Shown here in pieces: positions 44,901 to 56,576 of a stretch of DNA of 64,000 bases; the stretch's first letter is position 1; each line of letters starts with the position of its first letter. The translations under genes were made by a program, and so were the position numbers. The DNA is from Litsea cubeba. Its lineage: Eukaryota; Streptophyta; Magnoliopsida; Laurales; Lauraceae. The stretch is taken from positions 150,539,480 to 150,603,479 of the forward strand of contig CM022945.1 of the NCBI GenBank assembly GCA_012931725.1, written 5' to 3'. The notes below the pieces were generated by a model. It ran no database searches. It saw only the letters and a list, made by a program, of their open reading frames with translations, and was not told the DNA's origin.

Positions 44901-46724
44901 AGTTGAAAGATCATGAGAAGAACTATGCAACACATGATCTCGAGTTGGCCGCAGTTGTTTTAGCGTTAAAGATGTGGACACACTACCTCTATGGAGAGAA
45001 GTTTGAGGTTCACTCCGATCACTGTAGTCTACAGTACTTGTTTTCTCAGAAGGAGTTGAACATGAGGCAGAGGAGATGGATGGAATATATTAAAGACTAT
45101 GATTTTCCAATCAAGTATCACCCGGGGAAAGCGAATGTAGTTACAGATGCCTTGAGCAGAAAGTCAGTGAGCATGGCAAGTCTTCGGGGATCTTATGTGG
45201 TACAACAGTTAGAAAAGTTGGGAGTAGAATTTCATCCACTAAGAGAGGGTGTCATGTTAGCAAACATGTCAGTGTCAGAGCCTTCGTTTATTCAGAAGAT
45301 CAAAGAGAAGCAGTTACAAGACCCAGAGTTAGCTAAGATTTCTGAGCACTTAGCAGATGGTCCGGATTTTCGTGTTGTAGATGGAGTTTTGTATTACCGA
45401 GACCGTCTCTGTGTGCCTAACTTGGAGGACTTGAGGAATGATATCATGTCTGAGGCTCACAATACCAAGTATTCCATACACCCGGGCAGTACGAAGATGT
45501 ACCAGAATTTGAAGGGCAGATTTTGGTGGAATAACATGAAGAGAGAGATAGCAGCTTTCGTCTCTCGTTGTATGATATGTCAGTTGATCAAGGCGGAACA
45601 CCAGAAGCCTCCAGGGTTACTACGACCATTAGAGATTCCGGAATGGAAATGGGAGCACATTACTATGGATTTCATCTCGGGTTTACCGAAGACTAGTAAG
45701 GGCAATGATGTTATTTGGGTCATAGTGGACTGTCTCACCAAGTCAGCTCATTTCCTACCGATGAAGACTGGGAATAAGATGCATATCTTACCTTTGGCAC
45801 AGTTGTTTGTCACAGAGATTGTCAGTCGTCATGGACAACCAGTTTCCATCACATCCGATAGAGACAGCAGATTTGTCTCAAGATTTTGGAAGACACTGCA
45901 TGAATCTATGGGTACGAAGTTACAGTTCAGCACAGCCTATTACCCACAGACCGATGGTCAGTCAGAAAGGACAATTCAGACACTTGAGGATATGCTTCGA
46001 GCTTGTGTGTTAGATTTCAAGACTCAGTGGGATGAAGCCTTACTGTTGTGTGAGTTCGCTTACAACAATAGTTTCCACTCGAGTATCGGTATGGCACCTT
46101 TTGAGGCCTTATATGGCAGAAGGTGTAGAACACCTGTTTGTTGGGAAGAAGTTGGTACTCGCAGTTTTCATGGACCGACCATTGTTAGTGAGACAAGTGA
46201 CAAGGTCAAGTTGATCCAAGAACGTCTGAAAGTGGCTTAGAGTAGACAGAAGAGTTATGCAGACTCTCACATAAGGGATTTATAGTTCAAAGAAGGAGAT
46301 AAGGTTTTCTTGAAAGTGTCACCTACTCGTGGAACTTTGAGGTTTGGACAGAAGGGCAAATTGTCTACGAGGTACATTGGACCGTACGACATTGTGAGTA
46401 GGATTACCACCCGAACTTTCCGGCGTACACAATGTTTTCCATGTGTCTATGTTGAAGAAGTACGTTCCCGACAGACTACACATACTCCGTTATGAGCCGT
46501 TGGAAATTCGAGAAGATGCGACCTATGTTGAGAAGCCTAAGCAGATCATTGACACCAAGGAACAAGAATTGAGAACTCGAACTATTCAGTGGGTCAAGGT
46601 ACTTTGGGAGAATCATGGACCGGAAGAAGCAACTTGGGAATTACGGGATCAAGTTCAGAAGAAGTACCCACATCTCCTACCGGAGGTGAGTTTTAATTTC
46701 CATTTGGAGGACCAAATGTCCTAA
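41942..46724 (+). pseudogene. Gag-Pol polyprotein with chromodomain, element C (degenerate)
   Basis: The presumed start has become ATA (41942-41944, in front of PPRKR); upstream only a TTG could open the frame. Gag has FRKRGRKEFLGTEDPMAAD and two intact knuckles (CIHCGKNHESANC and CFRCGSMNHQIKDC). A Gln-rich linker follows an in-frame TAG (43100-43102). Protease (FDPGSTHSF), reverse transcriptase (FIDD), RNase H (FTDAS), and integrase (DFISGLP, SDRDSRF, SERTIQ) are readable. Two more TAG codons interrupt the integrase tail (46238-46240 and 46283-46285). About 26 bp are missing near 46405 relative to A, shifting the frame. The chromodomain then reads on to 46724. No complete polyprotein can be made. 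Confidence 0.93.
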
Positions 46725-46735
46725 GGGGTGGAGGA
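46723..46735 (+). promoter_or_regulatory. Polypurine tract of element C
   Basis: AAGGGGTGGAGGA abuts the 3' LTR (TG at 46736). The preceding GGAGGACCAAATG motif also precedes the tract of element B, a further link between the two. Confidence 0.85.
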
Positions 46736-49153
46736 TGTAAGACCCCGACCCGAGAGACCTCGTTTAGAGTTGATTAAGTTGTGCTTTAGTTTAAGTGTGT
46801 TTAGTGGTTTTTGGACTAGTTGGGGATTAGAATAGCTTTTATAATAACTTTGGGGAATTTGGAGAGCCTTTTTATTTGTGGGACCCTTTGGGGGTTCTTG
46901 TTACGAATTGTGTGAGATTGGGGGTTTACCGATGATTTCCAAGAATCGTGTTTTTAACCCCATTGGACTTATCTTGTTAATCCCTACAACTTCCATGATG
47001 ACATCGTTTTCATTCAAGGACCTTAAACCCGATTTTTCACTAATTGAGGGCAAAATGGTCTTTTTACCCAAATTCTGGACACCGATTTCAATGTCACCAA
47101 AATGTGCAAAATATATACTTTTTGGAAACTAGAAATTTTGCCGATCAACTTTGTCTTCTTTGTCGAATTCGTTTGAAGCCCCGAAAACCATGTTTTGAGC
47201 CCGAGAAGTCTTTTAAGTTGTGGGCCCCATCCTCACTTACTATATATAGAAAGCTTCTTCTCCTTTTTCCCATTTCTGGCAAAAACCCTAGAGGAGAAGA
47301 GAAATCCCAGCCCTAAGGGTTTTCCCTTACCTTTTTTTTCTTGCTTCTTCATCTTCAATCCCCCACTAAGCTAGTGCTAATGGAAAATTAGAGGCTACAA
47401 TCTTCTTCCTCATCTCAAGGGCTTCATCTTGACACCATTTTTGAAGAAAACCGCCCACTCCAAGACTTCCTTTGGACAACACCTTGCTTTTTGAAGAACT
47501 TCTTTGTAAGTGATCTTCCTAAAAGTTTTATAATCTTGTTTGTTTAGCCCTAGGGTAGCTCCATTTCGATTATTGAAAGATCTCGTTTTGTTTTACTTGG
47601 ATTTTGATATTTTAGGGTTTGGATTTGGGGGTTTTGTGCATAGGTGTTTGATTGGGGGCTTAAGAGGTGTCTAGAGCTCAATTTGATTTGCATTGGACCC
47701 AAGGCAAGTGGATGAATGGATTTATTTCTTGTTTTCTTGCTATTAAAGATTTGAACCCTCATGTGTATAAGGACCCGGAATGTCCCTAACTCTTAAAGAG
47801 TACCAAAATTTCATCATAACCGACATACGGGACCCTATTCGCACTGATTCAATTCTAGAAACCCATTGTTAGCCTGTAAAGGTATTGGAAACTATTTGTA
47901 TTTGATTTCCAACCAATCCCCTATTTTAAGATTCCAACCTGTGATTTGTGAGTACTCTTGAACCGAGAACATTGTGTTACCATATTGTTAATTTGTTTAG
48001 ACCCGTCCCGACTTTTATACGTTTTGTACCTATGGGTTCCCGCCCCGTTATGTGTATTTATTTGTTTTGATTTTCGCATGTTACCTATGAGTCGGCACCA
48101 CTAAGCTTGGATAACCTCATCGGTTTGATCCACCGGTTTGGATATCCCCCTTCAGTTATACCCGCTGCAGCATGGTTCCCGCCTCGCCTCGATATACCCG
48201 GTTCGCTACTGTGGTCCCGCAGAGTATTATATTTATTTATTATATAAAAATCGTTGATTCTCCTCACCTCGTGTGACTGAGGTCAACGTCGTTGATTCTC
48301 CTCACTTCGTGTGACTGAGGTCAATGTCCCGATATGCTCTTATCACTTTTGTGAGAGAGGATTTAGCTTTGTGTGGTTGCCATCTTGTTAGTCCCCGAAT
48401 CATTGGTACCTCTACATGATTTTATCGCATACGTATCTCTTTTACATGAGGCATCATTCTTTTATGAAAATTTATTGTTTATCTAGATTCTACTATGTTT
48501 CTAAAGGCATCATTGTTTTGAATTGTTGTTATATCTTTTCACCCACCTGCCAAACCGTCGTGTCTGATCCATTTATTTTGGTACTCAGGTCCCGAGCTTA
48601 TTGCCGTTGAGGAGGAGCCGGAGGAGGCGGTCGGTGAACCGCAGCGAGTGATTGAGTGGCAAGCCAATGATGTCATGTAGACATTCGGCCTTGCCTTGAG
48701 AACGATACACTTGGGAACTTATGATATCTTTATTTTAGGTTTCATTTGGTTGTACGGTCCTTGTTGACCGTTATTTTGGGGCATTAATCAACTGATATTT
48801 TGTAAATATACTTAACTTTACTTTTGGGGAAATATGCTTATGATCATTGCTCATTCTGATATCTTGTTATGTTAATCATAAATCAGTCTTGCTTATGGAA
48901 TTGAATAGTACTAATATGGTTTGCTACACGCTTCCGCAATCTTGAGAACATGTTTGATATGGTTATTTGTGAGATGATGTGTAAAGATGATCCTCACCGC
49001 GGAACCCTGTGGGAAATCACGTGCACGGATAAATGTTCTTTTAATTCCGTGTGCGGTTTAGCCAAAGAGATGCACGTGGCGCGGCATCGTCAACCGTGTC
49101 CCGATCCCCGACTTAGTCGGATCCTTCCCTAGTCCCGGTCCGGGGTCGCGACA
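46736..49153 (+). repeat. 3' LTR of element C
   Basis: It is 2418 bp because 710 bp are missing at 47761 (a two-base AT microhomology at the junction). It keeps the ~187-bp stretch absent from the 5' LTR (about 48157-48345), which contains a 38-bp tandem duplication with CTCCTCAC and GTGTGACTGAGGTCAA. Confidence 0.93.
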
Positions 49154-50695
49154 CTATCAGGACTGACGAGCGTTAGATCTGACAGCGCTCAACTTTGTGT
49201 ACATATGTAAATAGATCTTCCTGCTTTGTTTCTGTGTATTTTGCATCATTTTGGACAGATTCACGGGAAATCTGCAGTATCCCAGGTGACTTCTTCACTT
49301 TACCCTCCGATAGTTTTCATCCTCTTGTTTCATACGTTTAATTGCATTTCATTCATTTAAACATCGAGGACGATGTTCATGCTAGGTTGGGGAGTAGGAA
49401 CAAGCACACTTGTCCATCTTTAGACAAAAGTTTTACACCCTTTTTCTTTAATTTAAAAAAAAATTGGTTTTTGTTTGTTTTTAGGGTTTTGAAAAAAAAA
49501 AGGGAATTTCGAGAGAATTTTTATAAAACGAAGATACCTCGAATTTTGGAATTTTTGAAGCTTTGGGCGAGGAGAAAATATAATGGTTCATTGTTTTGTT
49601 TAAGGAAAGGATTTTTGGAAAAGTGCTGAAATTTGATCCCTCACTTTTACACAGTCTGTATACGTTTTCAAGGTTTTCAAATGTGAAGCTATGATTTCTG
49701 TTTTCTTTGACGATTGGATTGAAAATATGATGGAAAACTGACCCTTACTTTCACAGTTTCCTGGCTCATATGGGTGGTTTGATCAGCCACAAACCGTTGA
49801 GTTAATTCGGGCACAAGAAAAGGGCTGCCTATTGTTTTGGGATCGTTAAAAAAAAAGTGCTAGTTATAAGTCTTGAAAAGAATAAAAAGTTGTGTGACTA
49901 GTTTGGGTTCGTAGCCTTTTTAACTCGAGCCAGTAAGCCCGTAGGGGTATTTACATACCTAGTGCCCTAAAGACATCTGACTTAGGAGTCATTGGCCCAA
50001 CGCTCGTTACATGGGTTAATTAGAAAGCTTAAGGGACCTAGGCATTGCACAGTCACATGTGTGTGTTCATTATAAAAAAAAAAAAAAAAAAAAAACAGTA
50101 GTGCGAAAGCCGTCATCGTCGCCTTGGGAGGAAAGCTGTTTTTTTTTTCTTTGCTAAGGTTAGGTGGCCTAGAATGTTGGATAACAAATCGTTTTCACGG
50201 AAATTTTTTGGTGGATCATTCGATACCTATTTTTTCGTATACGTACGCACTTATCACCATGCACAATCAATTCAGCATGATTTCGAGAATTTCTTACCAA
50301 AAGATGAGATTTTTGAACCTAATTTATGATTTGCCTTTAAAAACAAATTCGAAGAATTGAGAAAATCCCGTGTTTGTAAATTTTCTTTTGGAAACATCCC
50401 CATGGTTTCGTTAGGTTTCTACTTTAAAAAAAATGAAAAAAAAAAAAACAAAAAAAAGAGAATTTTGTGGGTATATTCACTGCAAACCCTCACGAGGCAA
50501 ATTAAGTCCACTAGGGGGAACCTAGGGGTTTAAGGGCTTATTGCATACGCTAAATACAGTCGAGAGTGCCAGCGAAAGTGGTGTTTTTCATTTCTAATTT
50601 CTGCATTAATTTATTTTCCATAATATTAGTTTAGTGAGTTTTATTCCTTGTCGCTTATTTTGCTAAGGGACTAGCAAAAAGCTGGTTGAGGGGTG
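49154..50695 (+). other. 3' untranslated region of element D
   Basis: D resumes after the CTATC duplicate: its pol frame ends within a few codons at a TGA. The remaining ~1.5 kb has no env-like frame. It includes the short stretch CATCGAGGACGATGTTCATG, a ~20-base A run near 50074, and several shorter A runs. It ends in a purine-rich tract (GGTTGAGGGGTG, about 50684-50695) that should serve as the polypurine tract. Confidence 0.7.
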
Positions 50696-53109
50696 TGATA
50701 AGTCCACAAAATTAGGTCATTAGGTCATCATTTCATGAGCATTTGTGGACTTAATTAGGTCTAATTGCATAGAATTGCACTTAATTTCATGATTACATGT
50801 ATTTGGGGATATTTTTGGGAAAATGGTCAAAATTGGTCAAAATTCATTGAATTACATGATTTTTGTGAAATTAGGATTTTTCATCTCATTCATCACCCCA
50901 AAATTAGTTTTTTGGCTTCATAAATGCATACTTGTTATTTTTGGCACCATGTGCTATTTTTTTGGAAAGTTTGTCATTTAAGTGCATCATTAGGCATGTA
51001 GGGTCCCATGCATAATTCATGTTTATTTTTATTATATGTGATTAATTAATTTCTTTCAATTTGTAGGAAAAAAATCAACAACATGGGATCCTATCCCATG
51101 AAGATTTACATGATTGGTGGGACCGTGATGGTTAGATGAATGTGTCTTGGTTGTGAAAGAGTTTTTAAATAAGCTTCCACCTAATACAAAGGAGTTAAGT
51201 CCACTTGAAATTATATATTATGGCATATATGAAACAAAAACGTGGGTGGATGGCAAGTTTTGCATTGGAAGGAGATCTCCACAAAGTCAAACTTGTGGAA
51301 GAAGAAATCTAATCAAGGAGGAGACAAAAATCAAGAAGGAAATCAAGAAGCAATCTTAAAGATCTTTTGAGGAGCCCAAGATGGAAAAAATTGGATCACA
51401 AGGACAAGAAATCAATTGAAGTTTGAATTTAAGCCAAGATGGAGGAGGTGTGTTACCAAACAAAGGGACGTAAGAGATTATAAAAGAGGGTCTAGCCAAA
51501 GGGGCTTGAGGCCATCACTTGGTCCAAGGCTTTTGGTAGCAACCATGGAGACTCTTCCCCTCTCTATTCCACTCCCATCCACCTTTCTCTCAAGTCCCTT
51601 TCTTCTTCTTCTTTCCTCCTAATTCTTTAGACATAGGTTGAGAGATCATGTTGAGAGAATGATGAAGAGAGAAGAATTTTAGTTTTTTTTTGTATTTCAA
51701 GATCAAGGAAAAAAAAGACACTACTTGGATTGATTTTGCAACTTTCTATGTAAGTGATTTAATTTTCTTATTCTAGTTCTTTTATATGTTTTGATTGGAG
51801 ACAATATTTCACATGATTAGATCAAGAGTTTGAAAATAAAATAAAAATATCAAAAGTCGAGAGACATAAAAAAATCACTTGCATAATTTTTTTTCCTACT
51901 TTGAGAAGAGAGGACATTATCATCGCATTGTCAATACTTGTAGGATTGTCTAGATTCTAGATCTTTGGTATTACTTTTCCGCTTTTTATTTTCTTTCCAC
52001 CCTTTTTGTTGTTATTTTCAAGTTAATATTCTTAATTTTTTTGTTCTATTTACAAATTCTAGATTTAAAAACTCAACTTGCATCTTTCTATGTTTAGTAG
52101 AAACTTTCTATTCTTGTCATTTGCATGATATATGGTTAGAAAGTGTCTTTGTGTATACTTCATATTTAGAAATTGCATTAGAACAAGTTTTTGTTGCTGA
52201 AATCACAAGATTATCAACTGATTAGACACACTAAATTCGGATCTGATAAGTGAGTAGTGAAAAATCATGCACTTTTCAGCAGAATTAACCCAACTTGGTT
52301 ACAAAAGTGCATGATCTAAAAACCAGGTAAACGTTAATATTTTTGTCCATAAAATAGCAGATTTAAAGTATGTTAATTGGACTTTGAAACCCCAGAATTT
52401 CAGCCAAAAATAACCTCGGGAACCATGTCACCCAGAGGCTCAAACAGGGGTAGTTGGTAAGCCTGCGTTCAGATTTCAGCAACAAAACAGTTCAAGTAGG
52501 CATATTTAGGTGATCATATCTTTTTTGTTTTAAGTCCTTTTTCGGTTTTTCTTTTTTTGTTGTGTTCATACATCATCAGGCTATTGATCCCCTCCATTAG
52601 ATTTAGGTTCACACCAACTTAGTCATGTCGTTCAGTCCAGTGAATACAGGGCTGCGCAACAGTTTCCATACTTAGATTTTTTTTTTACAGCATGCATCAT
52701 ATAGTTAGAAACTTGCATAAAATTGCATTGTTAGCATTTAGGGCATTATAGATCATTCATATTTGCATAAAAATTGATTTTGGTAAGTAGGATCTAATTT
52801 AGGAAGTTTTGTTTTGATTTTTTTTTATATTAAACTGGTCGTTTGATTTGTGTGTTCTTTTGCAGGTTTTTAGATATTTTAGGATTGCTTAGATTAGGTT
52901 TCCTTTATTACAATAGTTCCTTTATTTTTTTGAAAGCATTGTAATTAAGATTTTTGTATTTAGTTATCTAATTTAATTTAGGCCAGATTTAGTGTTTATT
53001 TAGGATAGGTCAAAGTTGGAAGGTTTCTTGAAAAGCATTGCTCCCTGTGGATCGACCTGGATTTACCAGATTATTACTACAATCGTACCCTACACTTGGG
53101 GACCGATCA
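50696..53109 (+). repeat. 3' LTR of element D
   Basis: It matches 26004-28420 end to end, ends GGGGACCGATCA, and is followed by the second CTTCG. The 28-bp minisatellite resumes immediately. Confidence 0.92.
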
Positions 53110-54147
53110 CTTCGATGGCACGGCCCCCTACTGTCAGCCTTGATGGCATGGTCCTCTACCGTCAATCACTCATCCAGCCAACTCACATCTTGGCTACGCG
53201 CCAGATCCCGATCTCCTGTATCTCGGTAGCAGCGCCAACTTCTCGGCCACATGGCATCTCGGTAACGGTACTAGATGACTGGCCAAAAAAAAAAAACACG
53301 AGCTCTGGTAAGAGTACCAGCTCAGCATGTCCCTATTTCGGCCATAAGCGTATCTCGATAAGAGTACCAGATCGCTGCAAAAAAAAAACACCGGCTCTGG
53401 TAAGTGTACCAGCCAGTTATGTCCAAAATTCGGCTACAAGTACATCTCGGTAATATTACCAGATCACTAGCCAACAAGATAACACTGGCTCCGGGAAGAC
53501 TAACAGCCAGTTATGTCCAAAATTCGGCTATAAGCGCATCTCAGTAATACTACCAGATCGCTAGCCAACAAGATTACACTGGCTCCGGTAAGAGTACCAA
53601 CCAGTTATGTCCAACATTCGGCCACATGCGCATCTCGGTAATAGTACCAGATCGCTAGCCAAAAATGTATACTGGCTCTGGTAAGAGTACCAACCAGTCA
53701 CATTCAGAAAAATCAGGCTCGGTGATGCCACTAGCCTCGATGTTCCAAGGCATCAAGCTCGGTGATGGCACCAGCTTCAGAAAAATCAGGCTCGGTGATG
53801 CCACCAGCCTTGATGTTCCAAGGCATCAAGCTCGGTGATGGCACCAGCTTTGATCCTCAAAATATATCAAGCTCAGTGATGGCACCAGCTTCGAAAAATC
53901 AGGCTCAGTGATGCCACCAGCCTTGATAAAAAAATAACCATCAACGCGATGATAGCACCAGCTTTGATTATTCCTACCATAAGGCTCGGTGATGCCACCA
54001 ACGTCGATACTCGAACATATCAAGCTCGGTGATGGCACCAACTTTGATTTTTCAGAATATCCAAACTGAATGATTCGATCGTCATGCTACTTAGCTTTCA
54101 CCTTCCAAGAGTTAAGCACACTCTAAGAAGTCAAAAGCTGGGGGCTT
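53110..54147 (+). repeat. Tandem arrays in the 3' internal part of element E
   Basis: Three arrays follow each other. The 28-bp array continues to about 53172. A ~94-bp unit spans about 53215-53700, with CAGTTATG anchors at 53413, 53508 and 53602 and TCTCGGTAATAGTACCAG in each unit. A ~72-bp unit of two similar halves spans about 53710-54060, with GGTGATG at 53721 and 53793 for one half and 53761 and 53834 for the other. A purine-rich tract (AAAAGCTGGGGGCT, from about 54133) then precedes an LTR. Minisatellites before the 3' LTR are known from Tat/Ogre-type elements. Confidence 0.75.
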
Positions 54148-55131
54148 TGTGTGGGGGATATTTCCTCAGTTGGAAGACCAGATCTTGACCTCGGTACATA
54201 TAAGTCCCACCTCGGTACATATGAGTCCCATCTTGGTCTCGGTACCCATCTCGGTTCCGGTTAAACTCGAGTCCCGTCTCGGCACAATTTAGTTCACATT
54301 CGATTGGTGAAGTTGTTCTGATGTTTGGTTGGTTAAAGGCGTCCCATCAATCCTGTGTGGGCCATAATTAAATGCAAAGTGGGTTCATAGATGCAGTTGC
54401 TTCAGGACGTTGAAATACGTATGACATAAGCCTCGTGAACTTCTGGACACTACAGTAAAAGAGGAATGTGTGTGTCTCGGTCTCGGCCAGACTATCCACC
54501 TTAGCCCGATGTTCGGTCTCGGTCCCTCCAGTCTGTCACTTCGGTCAGAGATGCTCCATCTCGACCGAGTACACCATTTCGGCAGGACTTCACCTTGGTC
54601 TCGGCCTCAGTAAAAGATCTGAGCACTGACAGCCTCTGTGAAACACGTCATAGAAACGTGTACTAAAGACAAAAGGGCATTTATTGCTCCACCGCCCATA
54701 TCCCTGGCAACCTTGACAGAACGGCACGGCCAATGCATCAGGGTATGGCTCGATGGGACAGAAGGGACTGCAATTACAGACAGGTTGGCTACGATGGGAC
54801 AGCATCTCAAGTGCCTGCCCCAAAGTCAACTTTCTCCATCTATATATATCCAGAAGCCTTCACATGTACAAGGATGGAAAAACCACATGCTGGTACGCCA
54901 TCCCCTCCCTAAACTACATCTCCTACCTCTGCTTAGTCCTGCAATTGCAACTAACTTAGGCATCGGAGAGCCTTGCGCTGCCAAAGCCAGGGTCCTTCAC
55001 TATCTTCTTTCTCTTCCCCTTTCTCAGGCTCAAGGCAGGCAGTGGTTTTTCTCATCTATAAGGAGCTTCATCCTTCTCAAGCCATCATCAAAATCACTAC
55101 CCCCGATCTGTGAATTTTTGTGCGCTTACAT
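54148..55131 (+). repeat. Tat-like LTR F2, probable 3' LTR of element E
   Basis: It starts TGTGTGGGGGATATTTCC after a purine tract and ends GCGCTTACA. It has many CTCGG(T/C) motifs, a TATATATATCC box near 54841, and the family block CTTAGGCATCGGAGAGCC near 54956. It is 984 bp, similar to the reconstructed length of F3. The matching 5' LTR is not in the window. Confidence 0.65.
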
Positions 55132-56400
55132 TTAAATCATTTAAAAAAAAGGAAATAAATGTTGTGATAGGAAATTTGCATGTTGCTCATTTAGTTACAT
55201 TCTTGTTATATGCAAATGTGTATATAGTTCCTTGTTCGGTTGTGCTTGATTTTAGTTTTAATTGAATACACCATACTAGGACTCAAAAATCCATCCTTTA
55301 TGCTTTCTAGTCATATTATTTTTGATGGATGCTTTTGATGTTGATTCATGTGTATTTTCTTAGTGTTGTCATCTTTATACATGTTTCAACTTCATAGCAG
55401 TGTTCTTGTTCATATGAACCTCTTTGAAATTCATTCATTGTATTTCATTGTTATATCTATTGTTTGATGGACGTCTTAGATGTTGAATTCGTATGACTAG
55501 ACACTTTGAAAACTGCATGTTCTACTAAGTCATTTACTTTCTAAATGCAATTTATCTTGTTCACCACTATGCTCATTAGTTATATTATTAAAAGTGATGA
55601 ATATTCTTTTATGATTCTTGATTTTGTATTTTTCATATTCCATTAGCATCATAATGTTCATGTTTGCCACCTCTCATGCTCTTATAGGTAAATCTCATGA
55701 CCACCATGTTTATGTGTTAATAATCTTGGTTGGTTATTGGTTGAGGTTGGCTTCATGTTTGAACTTCATTTCATTTATCTTGCACATGAAAGTCATATTT
55801 TATGATTGAATGAAATGATTTCAAATTACTCATAGCATAATGATTTTCATAGTTATATTGTTTGATGCTATGTTTAGTAAACCCCATTACATCATGAATA
55901 GCTCTATTTTGGATTAATTCTAATAGTTATATTCTTTCTATCTCCATTTTGGAGTAATTGAATTAATAGTCATATCCTTGAATTTCAATTGGTATTTTTT
56001 TTATTCCAATTGGTATCCATGATAGATTTTATCCATGACCTTGCTCTTTATATTGGTAATTTGATCATATTGAGCTTTATAGTCAACTATTATTATCAAT
56101 TGGTATCTAATTCTTCTCTTGAAGTTAATCCTCAATTGGTTAAACCATCTTCTTCTTGCACCTAATAGTTAAATCCTTGTCAAAAGTCTAACAAAAGAAG
56201 AGTATGGATTGAGGGGTAGTAAACCTTCTAAGGAAGCATTAGCATTGATCAAATTCACCCTTATATTGGCTCTATACCCGTTTAGCTATCTAACCATGCA
56301 TGATGCCCTGTTATATATTTCATTTTCGATTACTTTTTGTTAACAGGTGCTACTAAAAGGTATTTTCCTTGTTTCATGTGTGTAGGTACTACTTGAAGAA
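55132..56400. other. AT-rich DNA without a recognisable gene
   Basis: Only short frames occur and none looks like a protein family. The base composition and the polypurine array that follows suggest the 3' noncoding part of a SIRE-type Copia element, but no Copia domain is present. Confidence 0.3.
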
Positions 56401-56438
56401 ATTCCTACCCCTCTTCAATTGATACCTTTGCAATTTAA

Positions 56439-56576
56439 TGTCAAAGGGGGAGAAAATTTAGAGAATAGGGGGGGGGGAGAGAATACTCAAGTTGAATGTC
56501 AAAGTGGGAGTTGCATGTTAAAAGGAGAGATTGCATATCTTGCCAAAGGGAGAGTACATGATCAAAGGGGGAGAGA
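56439..56576 (+). repeat. Array of polypurine-tract-like motifs (SIRE/Copia-like)
   Basis: Five variants of TCAAAGGGGGAGA occur within 140 bp, including GTCAAAGGGGGAGAAAATT, GTCAAAGTGGGAG, GCCAAAGGGAGAG and ATCAAAGGGGGAGAG, plus a run of about ten G. SIRE/Maximus Copia elements carry multiple such motifs before the 3' LTR. No LTR follows clearly. Confidence 0.45.

Larger units (their letters stand above)
38846..49153 (+). mobile_element. Element C: Tekay-like chromovirus inserted in the end of D pol
   Basis: The LTRs are 38846-41789 and 46736-49153, flanked by a perfect CTATC duplication (38841-38845 and 49154-49158). The first dinucleotide of the 5' LTR has changed from TG to TA. A tRNA-iMet primer site, polypurine tract and gag-pol with chromodomain are present. 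Shared LTR stretches differ at only about 14 positions by eye (about 0.6 percent), so the insertion is recent, but the coding region is broken. The LTR is closely related to G (58969-61922) and more distantly to B. Confidence 0.95.
26004..53109 (+). mobile_element. Element D: Athila-type Ty3/Gypsy element, broken by a LINE and by element C
   Basis: The LTRs are 26004-28420 and 50696-53109. The flanks CTTCG (25999-26003) and CTTCG (53110-53114) are a perfect target duplication. A tRNA-Asp primer site and an Athila-style Gag and Pol are present. Subtracting the LINE and element C with their duplications leaves about 12.4 kb, a normal size for Athila. The Pol frame has several lesions, so D is dead. 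No env-like frame is seen after pol. Confidence 0.93.

Noticed and set aside
49154..50695. Env-like ORF in Athila element D
   Set aside because: Some Athila elements have one here, but only short frames without membrane-protein features are present.
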